From Microbulbifer hydrolyticus (GTDB lineage Bacteria; Pseudomonadota; Gammaproteobacteria; Pseudomonadales; Cellvibrionaceae): a stretch of DNA of 64,000 nucleotides. The DNA lies in the NCBI RefSeq assembly GCF_009931115.1, contig NZ_CP047491.1:2679501-2743500 (forward strand), read 5' to 3'. This document shows, one piece after another, positions 9,041-17,459 of the stretch; the first letter of the stretch is position 1; every line of letters starts with the position of its first letter. The notes under the pieces are model-generated. The model searched no databases, had not been told where the DNA came from, and saw only the letters and a program-made list of their open reading frames with translations. The position numbers and the translations under genes were made by a program.

Positions 9041-10171
9041 ATGACACCAACAGTACAACTAACCTGCGACCTCATCAGCAAAAGATCCGTAACCCCAGAA
9101 GACGCCGGATGTATGCAATTGATGCTGGAACGCCTGGAGAAAATCGGCTTCAAAACCGAACACCTGCGCTTCGGTGATACCGACAATTTTTGGTCCGTAC
9201 GCGGCGAAGAAGGCCCATTGTTCGCCTTCGCCGGCCACACCGATGTGGTCCCAACCGGACCGGAAGAAAACTGGCAATACCCGCCCTTCGAGCCGCAAAT
9301 TGTCGATGGCATGCTGTATGGCCGCGGCGCCGCCGATATGAAAGGCTCGCTGGCCGCCATGGTCGTCGCCTGTGAGGAATTCGTTGCCGCATACCCGGAC
9401 CACAAAGGTCGCATCGCCTTCCTGATTACCAGTGACGAGGAAGGCCCGGCCAAACACGGCACCGTAAAAGTGGTCGAATGGCTGGAAGAACGCGGGGAGA
9501 AAATCGACTGGTGCCTGGTGGGCGAACCCTCCAGCACCACCCTCGCCGGCGACGTCATCAAAAACGGCCGCCGCGGTTCTCTGGGACTGGAGCTGACCGT
9601 ATTCGGCATTCAGGGCCATGTGGCGTATCCGCACCTGGCGGAAAATCCGGTGCACAAACTGGCACCGGCACTGGCCGAGCTCGCCGCCGAGGAATGGGAT
9701 AACGGCAACGACTTTTTCCCGGCTACCAGCTTCCAGGTATCCAATATCAATGGCGGCACCGGTGCGACCAATGTGATTCCGGGAGACGTAAAAGTCGTGT
9801 GCAACTGGCGCTTCTCCACGGAAACCACCGCGGAACAACTGGAAAACCGCGCCCGCACGATTTTTGACAAGCATGGACTCAACTATGAGGCCAACTTCAA
9901 CCTCTCCGGCCAACCCTTCCTCACTGCCGAGGGGCCGCTGGTTGAGTCCGCGCAGGCCGCGATCAGAAAAGTGACCGGCCGAGACACCGAACTCTCCACC
10001 GCCGGTGGCACTTCCGATGGCCGCTTTATCGCACCCACGGGCGCTCAGGTCGTAGAGCTGGGGCCAGTCAATGCCACCATTCACAAAGTAAATGAATGTG
10101 TAAAAGCGGATGACCTGGACATGGTCAAAGACATGTATCGAGAAATTTTGACCGGACTACTCGCGGAATAA
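9041..10171 (+). CDS. dapE: Succinyl-diaminopimelate desuccinylase
   Basis: This M20-family zinc hydrolase releases succinate from N-succinyl-LL-diaminopimelate. The protein is 376 residues. Metal-binding and catalytic motifs are all present: [37 protein letters not shown] with the catalytic Glu pair, and the C-terminal histidine in [11 protein letters not shown] chose the ATG at 9041 because [20 protein letters not shown] is the family N-terminus. Upstream in-frame sequence comes from repeat copy B. It closes the dapC-dapD-dapE set. Confidence 0.97.
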   Translation: MTPTVQLTCDLISKRSVTPEDAGCMQLMLERLEKIGFKTEHLRFGDTDNFWSVRGEEGPLFAFAGHTDVVPTGPEENWQYPPFEPQIVDGMLYGRGAADMKGSLAAMVVACEEFVAAYPDHKGRIAFLITSDEEGPAKHGTVKVVEWLEERGEKIDWCLVGEPSSTTLAGDVIKNGRRGSLGLELTVFGIQGHVAYPHLAENPVHKLAPALAELAAEEWDNGNDFFPATSFQVSNINGGTGATNVIPGDVKVVCNWRFSTETTAEQLENRARTIFDKHGLNYEANFNLSGQPFLTAEGPLVESAQAAIRKVTGRDTELSTAGGTSDGRFIAPTGAQVVELGPVNATIHKVNECVKADDLDMVKDMYREILTGLLAE

Positions 10172-10190
10172 ACCCGCTCCGGGAACAAAC

Positions 10191-10222
10191 AAAAAACGCG
10201 GCTGTTAGCCGCGTTTTTTTTG
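10191..10222 (+). terminator. Rho-independent terminator after dapE
   Basis: An AACGCGGCT stem pairs with AGCCGCGTT and is followed by an eight-T run. The left flank carries A residues, so it can also stop transcription coming from the minus-strand gene pair at 10237-11173. Confidence 0.85.
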
Positions 10223-10236
10223 TACATCCGGACATC

Positions 10237-10614
10237 TTAATGCAAGCGGCCGTGCCGGACCGTAGTCACATCAGGCTCGCTTTCATCAAAGCCGTGCGCC
10301 ATCACAAAGTAATAAAGCACCTGCTCCTGGCCATCGGCTTCCGCCATCAGGTCAAAAATCACTTCATCTTTCTCACCCGGTGTCATGCGTACCGAGCTAA
10401 CCATCTCCGGTTCAACAAATACTTCACCAATCAGGCGTTTGCCACGTACCAGCTGTACGAGCAGTGTACGGGCATCCTCCTGGGTAAAGCGCCAGTGGAA
10501 ATCATCGTCATCGTACAGGATGGAATCCGGGGTGCCGGCGCGCAGAATACAATTGCAGTGATCAGCAAGCCAGGGCCAGAACTCCTGCAACGCGAGGGTG
10601 TCGGTGGTTGGCAT
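10237..10614 (-). CDS. Uncharacterised small protein downstream of flavodoxin
   Basis: I do not recognise this family with confidence. The 125-residue protein is acidic, has no signal peptide or membrane segment, and contains a run of four aspartates (ILYDDDDFHWRF) near residue 35. It starts 7 nt after the flavodoxin stop on the same strand, so the two are almost certainly co-transcribed. The ATG at 10614 is preferred over the in-frame extension to 10689, because the extension lies inside the flavodoxin gene. A role linked to flavodoxin or iron stress is only a guess from position. Confidence 0.7.
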   Translation of the reverse strand: MPTTDTLALQEFWPWLADHCNCILRAGTPDSILYDDDDFHWRFTQEDARTLLVQLVRGKRLIGEVFVEPEMVSSVRMTPGEKDEVIFDLMAEADGQEQVLYYFVMAHGFDESEPDVTTVRHGRLH

Positions 10615-10621
10615 GGCAGGG

Positions 10622-11173
10622 TCAGTCCTCCAGCCGCGCGACGCTTTCGGCCCCGCCTTCAAGTCCGAACTCCTCGGCAATTTGCTCACACCAGTCGTTC
10701 AGGCGGGCAGCGGTAAGCTCTTCCTGCTGGTCCTCATCAATGGCAAGGCCAACGAAAATATTCTGGCCCGGCACCTCTGCCTTGGAGGCTTCGTATTCAT
10801 AGCCAGCAGTGGGCCAGTGACCGACAATCGCGGCACCATTGGCCACAATCACGTCGTGCAGCATGCCCATCGCATCGAGGAAGTAATCGCCATAGCCGAA
10901 CTGGTCACCCAGGCCGAACAACGCCACGGTTTTGCCGGTGAAGTCGATCTCCCGCACATCGTCCCAGAAGTCTTCCCAGTCGGACTGGATCTGGCCGAAA
11001 TCCCAGGTGGGAATCCCGAGAATCAGTTGCTCGTAGTCACCGATTTCCAGCTGCGTCACATCGGCGATATCGTGGATATCCACTCGCTCCTCACCCAGCC
11101 GCGCCGCGATGCGCTGGGCAATGCCTTCGGTGTTGCCTTCGTCACTACCGTAAAACAGGCCGATCTTGCTCAC
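10622..11173 (-). CDS. fldB: Long-chain flavodoxin (FldB-type)
   Basis: This cytoplasmic FMN-binding electron carrier has 183 residues, the long-chain length. The phosphate-binding loop GSDEGNTEGIA is at residues 9-19. The first FMN isoalloxazine loop contains PTWDFGQIQSDW (Trp), and LGDQFGYGDYFLDAMG supplies the second, with its Tyr. The acidic surface is typical. It is the first gene of a two-gene unit with the 125-residue protein. The choice of FldB over FldA rests on the general sequence look and is less certain. Confidence 0.88.
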   Translation of the reverse strand: MSKIGLFYGSDEGNTEGIAQRIAARLGEERVDIHDIADVTQLEIGDYEQLILGIPTWDFGQIQSDWEDFWDDVREIDFTGKTVALFGLGDQFGYGDYFLDAMGMLHDVIVANGAAIVGHWPTAGYEYEASKAEVPGQNIFVGLAIDEDQQEELTAARLNDWCEQIAEEFGLEGGAESVARLED

Positions 11174-11327
11174 TGTATCTCCTCAACTGCCAGAAACTGC
11201 CCCGAAATGACTTCCAGCGAGACAGGTTGCCGGGACACATTACAGCCCGGTTGGGGCGGGCATTTTCCCAACATTAGGCAGGCACGGCAAGGCGCATGGT
11301 GCGGCGAGGGGAAATAGTCGCCGAAAT

Positions 11328-11358
11328 AAAAAAGCCCCTGTGTGAAACAGGGGCTTTT
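11328..11358 (-). terminator. Rho-independent terminator of the CpxP-like gene
   Basis: On the minus strand an AGCCCCTGTTT stem pairs with its partner and runs into TTTTTT. It lies about 100 nt after the CpxP-like stop codon and before the flavodoxin promoter region. Confidence 0.8.
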
Positions 11359-11456
11359 GCGGGGCTAACTGCCGCTGGGGCGGGTTTCAGCAGCCTGGCC
11401 AGGCTATTCAATACGCTTGAAAGTCGCCCATGCCTGATGGAACCCGCAGTCCGGAG

Positions 11457-11954
11457 TTAGCTTTCGTCTGTCTTCCAGCGCTTCTTGCGTTCCTCATAGC
11501 GTGCCTTGCGCTCTGCCTTCATTTCTTCCAGCTTGGCTTTCTGCTCATCGGTCAGAATAGCCTCAAACTGGGCGTGCATCTGCTGCCTGCGCTGCATTTT
11601 CTGCACTTCAAGCTGGCCCAGTTTGGCACCGAGAGCGTCCAGGGTAGCCTGGTCGGCGCCGGACTCGATCGCTTCACGCAGCTGCTTGTGCACCGCATGG
11701 GCTTCCTGCCGATGCGCCTTGCGGGCTGCCTTGCTGGCCTCGCGGTCAGCCTTCAATTGCGCTTTCTGCCCCTCGGTCAGCTCCAGCTTTTCGGCCATGC
11801 GCTCGTACATACGCTCCATGTGATGACCGCCGCCATGGTGGCCCTTGTGACCGTGGTGGCCACAGTCTTCATCCTGGAATGCCAGGACCATGCCCGAGGT
11901 GGTCAGCGCGCTGCCCAGTACCAGGCTACCTGCGAGTGCTTTCCATTTGTTCAT
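11457..11954 (-). CDS. Spy/CpxP family periplasmic stress protein, His-rich
   Basis: The 165-residue protein has a signal peptide (MNKWKALAGSLVLGSALTTS, cleaved near residue 25) and then a histidine cluster, CGHHGHKGHHGGGHH. An all-helical region follows with two LTxxQ-type motifs (LTEGQKAQLK and LTDEQKAKLEEM), the hallmark of Spy/CpxP. CpxP proteins bind unfolded proteins in the periplasm and inhibit CpxA. The gene is divergent from cpxR with two CpxR-like boxes between them, as in E. coli. The His-rich segment suggests metal binding, which is an inference. The C-terminus is very basic. Confidence 0.87.
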   Translation of the reverse strand: MNKWKALAGSLVLGSALTTSGMVLAFQDEDCGHHGHKGHHGGGHHMERMYERMAEKLELTEGQKAQLKADREASKAARKAHRQEAHAVHKQLREAIESGADQATLDALGAKLGQLEVQKMQRRQQMHAQFEAILTDEQKAKLEEMKAERKARYEERKKRWKTDES

Positions 11955-12066
11955 ACGTTCGTCCTCAAATAATGCCGACTGATGGTATCGGCTGTCGGTA
12001 TGCAGTATTCAGTGGGTCGAGTTTCGTGTTTTCCGAGTCGATAGGTGCATACTAGGCTCACGGACT

Positions 12067-12111
12067 GTAAACAGGGGATAACCGCAGTAAACATTTGTTA
12101 AGAACGGTAAA
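12067..12111. promoter_or_regulatory. Two tandem CpxR-like boxes, 20-bp phased
   Basis: GTAAA occurs at 12067, 12087 and 12107, exactly 20 bp apart. The first two are each followed, after 5 nt, by a near-copy (GATAA at 12077, GTTAA at 12097). This gives two GTAAA-N5-GWTAA units, a close match to the known CpxR consensus GTAAA-N5-GTAAA. The site lies between the divergent CpxP-like gene and cpxR and would serve autoregulation. Confidence 0.65.
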
Positions 12112-12211
12112 AGACATCATAGGTTCCCCCGGAAACGGTATCTCCTGCGCATATAATCCTCCCATAAAACGACAAATACCCCGAAACAGAAGCGATTTAA
12201 CCGGACACAGT

Positions 12212-12922
12212 ATGCCCATGAGCCATATCCTGCTGGTCGACGACGACACTGAACTGACAGAGCTGCTGCAAGAGTTTCTGGTGGGAGAGGGGTTTGAAGT
12301 GACCGTAGCCAACGACGGCGGGCGTGGGCTCGAGCTTGCCCGCAGCCAGCCGTTCGACGCACTGGTACTGGACGTGATGCTGCCGGTGCACAACGGATTT
12401 GACGTTCTGCGCAAACTCCGTGAAGACGCCGCCAACCCGGGGCACTCGCTGCCCGTGGTGATGCTCACGGCCAAGGGCGACACCGTGGACCGCATTGTAG
12501 GACTGGAGATGGGCGCAGACGACTATCTGCCCAAGCCCTGTAATCCACGGGAGTTGGCGGCACGCCTACGCGCCATCTTGCGGCGTGGGCGTACCGAGAT
12601 AGGCACGACCGACGACAACCTCACCAGTGGGCCCCTGCGCCTGTTGCCCCGTGAACACCAGTGCCTGTGGGCCGAACAGAGTGTCAGCCTCACCGGTGCC
12701 GAATTCTCCGTGCTCAAGGTGCTGGTGGAAAACGCCGGAGAAGTCGTCAGCAAAGAGGTTCTGACGGAGCAGGCACTCGGGCGCAAGCTGATGCCCTACG
12801 ACCGCTCCATCGATGTCCACGTGAGTAACATCCGCAAAAAGCTGGCTGAACAGGGTGCCAGCCGCGAACTGATCATCAACATCCGCGGTGCCGGATATAT
12901 GCTCACGCGAAGCCAGGGGTAA
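12212..12922 (+). CDS. cpxR: OmpR-family response regulator (CpxR-like)
   Basis: The protein is 236 residues with a receiver domain at about 5-120 and an OmpR-type winged helix at about 140-232. The acidic pocket VDDD, the phospho-acceptor Asp in DALVLDVMLPVHNG and the Lys in VMLTAKGD are intact. The DNA-binding domain ends in the typical YDRSIDVHVSNIRKKL...IRGAGYML. I chose the ATG at 12212; another ATG lies two codons later, and neither has a strong ribosome binding site. It is followed after 9 nt by the cpxA-like kinase. Confidence 0.92.
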   Translation: MPMSHILLVDDDTELTELLQEFLVGEGFEVTVANDGGRGLELARSQPFDALVLDVMLPVHNGFDVLRKLREDAANPGHSLPVVMLTAKGDTVDRIVGLEMGADDYLPKPCNPRELAARLRAILRRGRTEIGTTDDNLTSGPLRLLPREHQCLWAEQSVSLTGAEFSVLKVLVENAGEVVSKEVLTEQALGRKLMPYDRSIDVHVSNIRKKLAEQGASRELIINIRGAGYMLTRSQG

Positions 12923-12931
12923 GGGGACTCC

Positions 12932-14305
12932 ATGAGCAGTCTTTTCGGCCGAATGTTTTTCGGTGCCTGGCTCACAGCCGTGATCATGGTGCTCGCCGCG
13001 GTGTACATCACCCACATTCGCGAGTTTGGCGACCCGGGACAGAAAGATCGCTGGGAAGGTCCTGAGCTTTTCCGGGAAATCACCCACAACCTGCGCATGA
13101 CCCGCCGGCACGGTACCGAACATTTCCGCCACTGGCTGGAACGCCAGCCGAAAGATGTCAGGGACAGGGTCTTCGCGATCGACCGCAATGGCGCGGAAAT
13201 TTTGGCCCGCCCGATTCCCCGCTCCATGGCCCCCTTGTTCAGTGCCCTTAACTACCGCAATCGCGAGGCCCACGGCCTGGTGGAGAAAAAACCCAGTGTG
13301 GCTTTCTTCGTGCCCAGGCGCGGAGGCGACAACCTGCGCGTAGTGTTTATCGCCGGCAAAAGTAAAGGGGAGCTGTTGTTACGATTTGTGCTGCGCAGCT
13401 TCTGGCCCATTCTGGTACTGGCCACCCTCGCCTCCGGGCTTGCCTGCTACTGGCTGGCACGTTACCTGAGCAAACCTCTGGACAACTTGCGTACTGCCAC
13501 GCGCCGGGTAGCCGCCGGGGATCTGAGCTATCGGGTTACCCCAACCCTGCGCGGCCACAGCCGGGAGTTGGGTGAGCTGGCGGCGGATTTCGATTCCATG
13601 ACAGCGCAGGTACAGGAGTCCATGGCCGAGCAGAGGCGCCTGATCAAGGATGTCTCCCATGAACTGCGATCACCGCTGGCGCGCCTGCAGGTTGCACTGG
13701 GTATTGCCCGCCAGAAAAACGTGCAGGTGCTGGATCCAGAGCTCGACAAGATCGGCAAAGCCGCGGATTACCTGGAGGATATTATTGCCGACATCCTATC
13801 CCTGCCGGTGAGCGGCGCTGATGAACGCCCACTGGATGATGTGGTGGAGATCAACAGCCTGCTCGCGGCGCTGACCGATGAACTGAAAGATGAAGCCAGG
13901 GGCAAGGGGGTTCACTTCGATATCCTCAATGCCAACCTCGAGTTGCTGGTAGCCACCCGTGGTAGCTCGCTCACTGCGGCACTGGAGAACATCCTGCGCA
14001 ACGCCATCAAGTACAGCATTGACGGTGGCCAGGTGGCCGTGGCGATAGAACACGCTGGCAACCAGTGCACAATTCAGGTTACCGACTCTGGCAACGGCGT
14101 GCCTGAATCGGAGCTTCAGGCCATCTTCCGACCGTTTTACCGCACGGATGAGGCTCGCACTCGCGAGAGCGGTGGCTTTGGACTGGGGCTCGCGATCGCC
14201 CAGCGCACAGTTGCACAGCACAATGGCAGTATCGAGGCGTTCAATGCGCCCGGTGCAGGCCTGGCAATCCGGGTCACACTGCCGCTACTCGACAGCATAT
14301 TTTGA
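12932..14305 (+). CDS. cpxA: Envelope stress sensor histidine kinase (CpxA-like)
   Basis: This inner-membrane sensor kinase has 457 residues, matching E. coli CpxA. TM1 is at about 8-28, a periplasmic domain spans about 29-150, TM2 is at about 155-175, and HAMP follows. HisKA contains KDVSHELRSPLARLQ with the phospho-accepting His. The ATPase domain has the N-box LRNAIKYS, G1 DSGNGVPES, FRPFYRTDEART and GGFGLGLAI. The start at 12932 has a strong GGGGA site. It forms an operon with cpxR. Confidence 0.92.
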   Translation: MSSLFGRMFFGAWLTAVIMVLAAVYITHIREFGDPGQKDRWEGPELFREITHNLRMTRRHGTEHFRHWLERQPKDVRDRVFAIDRNGAEILARPIPRSMAPLFSALNYRNREAHGLVEKKPSVAFFVPRRGGDNLRVVFIAGKSKGELLLRFVLRSFWPILVLATLASGLACYWLARYLSKPLDNLRTATRRVAAGDLSYRVTPTLRGHSRELGELAADFDSMTAQVQESMAEQRRLIKDVSHELRSPLARLQVALGIARQKNVQVLDPELDKIGKAADYLEDIIADILSLPVSGADERPLDDVVEINSLLAALTDELKDEARGKGVHFDILNANLELLVATRGSSLTAALENILRNAIKYSIDGGQVAVAIEHAGNQCTIQVTDSGNGVPESELQAIFRPFYRTDEARTRESGGFGLGLAIAQRTVAQHNGSIEAFNAPGAGLAIRVTLPLLDSIF

Positions 14306-14478
14306 GACGCCGGTGCAATTTTGTTCCGCGACCGGGCCTCGCTGGCGAACAATGACACCAACCATTAAACTCCTAGAACATAGCTGTATGTGCGGCAGCC
14401 CCTTCTCACACCGGCTGCCACCACAAAAGCAGCCCGGCCTTAGGCCGGTTTAAGGAACCTGACTGGGGGAAGTCCATC

Positions 14479-15186
14479 GTGCGCTGGATACTGTACATTC
14501 TTGTTTTTCTTGCCCTGCTGGTGCTCGCCGGCTTTCTCTTTCCACGGGTAGCCACTACTGAGCGCAGTGTCTATATCGCTGAGCCTCCGGATGTGGTTTT
14601 TCCCTATGTAAACAATTTCCGCAACTTCAATAAGTGGTCGCCCTGGTACGAGATTGACCCGGACACGGAATACAGTTACGAGGGGTTCCCGGAAGGCAAC
14701 GGTGCGGTGATGAAGTGGAACAGCGACAATCCCAGCGTGGGCACCGGCTCGCAGACCATTACCGCCAGTGAACCCTATTCCCGGGTAGCCATGGTCCTGG
14801 ATTTCGGTGCCCAGGGTAAAGCCGACGCGGAGTTCACCCTGCAACCCCAGGGCAGCGGCACCAATATAACCTGGTCCTTTTCTTCAGAAATGGGCGGGGG
14901 GCCCATCGCCCGCTGGATGGGCCTGATGGTGTCCAGAATGGTGGGAAAATCCTACGAAGAGGGCCTGCAAAAATTGAAAACCGTGGTAGAGGCGGACGCC
15001 GCAGCTAGCGGGCGGGGCTCATCCGATACGGCCACACCTGCGCCTACGCCCACCGAACCCGGCACCCTAGAACCAGACAACGTCGACCCGGATATGGAAA
15101 ATCAGATTATAGAGGGGGACGACATAGAGGAACCGGATACCGACGGCGACGCGCTGGAGGAATTCGATCAGGAAGAGCAACCCTGA
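14479..15186 (+). CDS. Membrane-anchored SRPBCC (START-like) family protein
   Basis: The protein has 235 residues and starts at GTG, after GGGGGA. It opens with one hydrophobic anchor (ILYILVFLALLVLAGFLF, about residues 4-21). A polyketide-cyclase/START-like fold follows at about 25-170, recognisable from IAEPPDVVFPYVNNFRNFNK and WSPWYEIDPD. The last 60 residues are a Pro/Thr-rich then strongly acidic disordered tail. The ligand is unknown. It stands alone between cpxA and a terminator. Confidence 0.78.
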   Translation: MRWILYILVFLALLVLAGFLFPRVATTERSVYIAEPPDVVFPYVNNFRNFNKWSPWYEIDPDTEYSYEGFPEGNGAVMKWNSDNPSVGTGSQTITASEPYSRVAMVLDFGAQGKADAEFTLQPQGSGTNITWSFSSEMGGGPIARWMGLMVSRMVGKSYEEGLQKLKTVVEADAAASGRGSSDTATPAPTPTEPGTLEPDNVDPDMENQIIEGDDIEEPDTDGDALEEFDQEEQP

Positions 15187-15211
15187 CAGACGCAAACGTT
15201 ACATAACAAAT

Positions 15212-15240
15212 AAAAAAGGCAGCTTACGCTGCCTTTTTTA
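15212..15240. terminator. Bidirectional terminator between the SRPBCC gene and rluB
   Basis: An AAAAAAGGCAGC stem pairs with GCTGCCTTTTTT across a TTAC-type loop. A and T tracts on both sides let it serve both the plus-strand SRPBCC gene and the minus-strand rluB, which converge here. Confidence 0.85.
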
Positions 15241-15274
15241 TTTTTACAGGATGGGAGTCATCCATCCGGACTTA

Positions 15275-16435
15275 TCATCTGCGCCGGGATGGCTTGGCAC
15301 TGCCTTTTTTCGCAGCACCTGTTCCTCGGGAATCTTTCCCGAAGGCACCCTTTCCGCTCGGGCTCTTTCCACCCGGACCCTTTCCACCCGGGCTCTTTCC
15401 ACTCGGACCTTGGCCGTGAGTAGTCTTTCCATGAGCGCTCTTTCCATGCGTACTCTTCCCCCGATAGCCGCCCTTTTCCTGAGCACCCCGCTCATAAGAA
15501 GTCTGGCCATGCGCAGCTTTTCCAGCAGCGCCCTTCACCGGAGTTGCTCTACCCGCCGCCGGTTTATCAGGTGCACTCTTGACCGGTGTCCGCCCGCCGG
15601 ATGGGGCTGGAGATTTACGCAGTTTGCGACGCTGGCGTTGCAGTGTTTCTTTCTCCGCCTGGGTCAGTGGCCGCTGGCCCAGTTTCGGCAATCCTGCGGT
15701 GATGCAAAGGTCGTCGATTTCTTTCGGCTCCATCTCGACCCATTGGCCAACGCGCACATGTGAGGGGATAAACACGCTGCCGTAACGCACACGCTTGAGT
15801 CGGCTTACCCGCACGCCCTGGGATTCCCACAGGCGGCGCACTTCACGGTTGCGTCCTTCCATGACCACACAGTAGAACCAGCGATTGGTGCCTTCACCTC
15901 CGCTCTCGACGATATCGGTGAACCGCGCCTGCCCGTCATCCAGTAATACGCCCTTGGTCAGGCGTTTTTTCATTTCATCGTCCACCTGCCCCTGGATACG
16001 CACCAGGTACTCCCGGTCAATGACTGATGACGGGTGCATCAGCTTGTTCGCCAACTCACCACTATTGGTGAACAACAACAAGCCACTGGTATTGAAGTCC
16101 AGGCGGCCTACAGAAATCCAACGGCCACTTTTCAGGCGCGGCAGCCGGTCGTATACCGTAGGACGACCTTCCGGGTCATGGCGGGAACAGATCTCGCCGA
16201 TTGGCTTGTTGTACAGAATTACTCGCAGGCGATTTTCATCACCGCCGGGCAGGCGCTTGCCGTCAAATTCGACTTGATCGTCTTCGGTTACCCGTTCGCC
16301 GAGGCCAGCTACTTCACCATTAACGGTCACACGACCAGCTTCGATGGCACGTTCCATTTCCCGGCGTGAACCGAGGCCCGCGCGGGCCAGGACTTTTTGC
16401 AGTTTTTCGCCCGCTGGCGCTGCGTCATTACTCAT
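15275..16435 (-). CDS. rluB: 23S rRNA pseudouridine synthase RluB, with basic repeat tail
   Basis: RluB converts U2605 of 23S rRNA to pseudouridine. The protein is 386 residues. An S4 domain ([20 protein letters not shown]) is at about 8-65. The RsuA/RluB catalytic core has the Asp in [19 protein letters not shown], and [20 protein letters not shown] follows. From about residue 270 a roughly 110-residue low-complexity tail of Gly/Lys/His/Ser repeats (units like GKSAHGK, GKSPGGK) gives a strong positive charge. Its ATG overlaps the scpB stop by 4 nt, so it is translationally coupled. Confidence 0.92.
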   Translation of the reverse strand: MSNDAAPAGEKLQKVLARAGLGSRREMERAIEAGRVTVNGEVAGLGERVTEDDQVEFDGKRLPGGDENRLRVILYNKPIGEICSRHDPEGRPTVYDRLPRLKSGRWISVGRLDFNTSGLLLFTNSGELANKLMHPSSVIDREYLVRIQGQVDDEMKKRLTKGVLLDDGQARFTDIVESGGEGTNRWFYCVVMEGRNREVRRLWESQGVRVSRLKRVRYGSVFIPSHVRVGQWVEMEPKEIDDLCITAGLPKLGQRPLTQAEKETLQRQRRKLRKSPAPSGGRTPVKSAPDKPAAGRATPVKGAAGKAAHGQTSYERGAQEKGGYRGKSTHGKSAHGKTTHGQGPSGKSPGGKGPGGKSPSGKGAFGKDSRGTGAAKKGSAKPSRRR

Positions 16436-17442
16436 GAATTGAGGTTTTCCGGGGATTTGTTTTCATCTTCACTGACGGCTTCCTGCTCGGGCAATTCCTG
16501 AGCCTCTGGCGCCTCATCAAGCTCATCAACACTGTCAGAGAGTGCCGCGTCGCCGGACTCCTCTGAAAGCGATGCATCTTGATCAGTCACATCGTGTTCA
16601 ATTGAAACCTGCGCAATAGGTTCCTGTTCCGCTGGCTCGGCTTGCGGGCTTTCCGCATCTTCAGCGTAGTCTTCCGCGGCCGCTTGCTGCGCGCTGTCTA
16701 CTTCGGTATCAGATTGCTCATCAGGGTCTGAGCCGTCCGCTTCAGCGACCGCTTCGCCCTCAGCCTCCGGCGCTTCGAAGTCATCCTTCTCTGCGGCATC
16801 AGGGTCCGCATTCTCGCCCTCAGCAGATTCACCGGCAGCCTGCTCCGGATCAGCGTCCGCGCCAGCCGGCGTGTTGCCCTCACCCAGATCGAGCGCTGCA
16901 TTCAGGCTTTCAATATCGCGAATTTCCGCCAGTGTCGGCAGTTCTTCGAGACTCTTGAGATTGAAGTAATCGAGAAATTCCCGGGTGGTCGCATAAAGTG
17001 ACGGTTTGCCGGGTACGTCGCGCTGTCCCACTACTTTGATCCAACCGCGTTCCGACAAACTCTTCACAATATGAGAGCTCACCGCGACGCCGCGAATCTC
17101 CTCGATATCGCCGCGCGTAATCGGCTGGCGATAAGCGATGATGGCAAGAGTTTCCAGTGTGGCGCGAGAGTATTTTTGCGGTTTTTCTTCCCACAGCTTG
17201 TTGACCCAGGGTGCCAGGTCTTCCGGCACCTGGAAGCGCCAACCACTGGCCACCTGTTTGAGCTCGAATCCGCGCTCTGCACAGTTTTCTGCGATCTGCT
17301 CCAGCGCTTCACGCAGAGCAGCTTTCTCGGGTCGCTCACCTTCCTCGATCAGGGCCAGGAGGCGGTCTTCCGACAGCGGCTGTGCCGCTGCCAGCAGTGC
17401 GCCTTCTACAATCCGGCGCAGTAATTCCGGGGCAATAGTCAT
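16432..17442 (-). CDS. scpB: SMC-associated kleisin-complex protein ScpB, with long acidic tail
   Basis: ScpB binds the ScpA kleisin in the SMC condensin used for chromosome compaction. Two winged helices make up about the first 185 residues ([20 protein letters not shown], then [20 protein letters not shown]). The remaining 150 residues are almost all Glu, Asp, Ala, Ser and Gln, with no hydrophobic core. Typical ScpB is around 180-220 residues, so the tail is an add-on. It is coupled downstream of scpA (17 nt gap) and overlaps rluB by 4 nt. Confidence 0.92.
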   Translation of the reverse strand: MTIAPELLRRIVEGALLAAAQPLSEDRLLALIEEGERPEKAALREALEQIAENCAERGFELKQVASGWRFQVPEDLAPWVNKLWEEKPQKYSRATLETLAIIAYRQPITRGDIEEIRGVAVSSHIVKSLSERGWIKVVGQRDVPGKPSLYATTREFLDYFNLKSLEELPTLAEIRDIESLNAALDLGEGNTPAGADADPEQAAGESAEGENADPDAAEKDDFEAPEAEGEAVAEADGSDPDEQSDTEVDSAQQAAAEDYAEDAESPQAEPAEQEPIAQVSIEHDVTDQDASLSEESGDAALSDSVDELDEAPEAQELPEQEAVSEDENKSPENLNS

Positions 17443-17459
17443 CTAATTGCGTTCACTTG

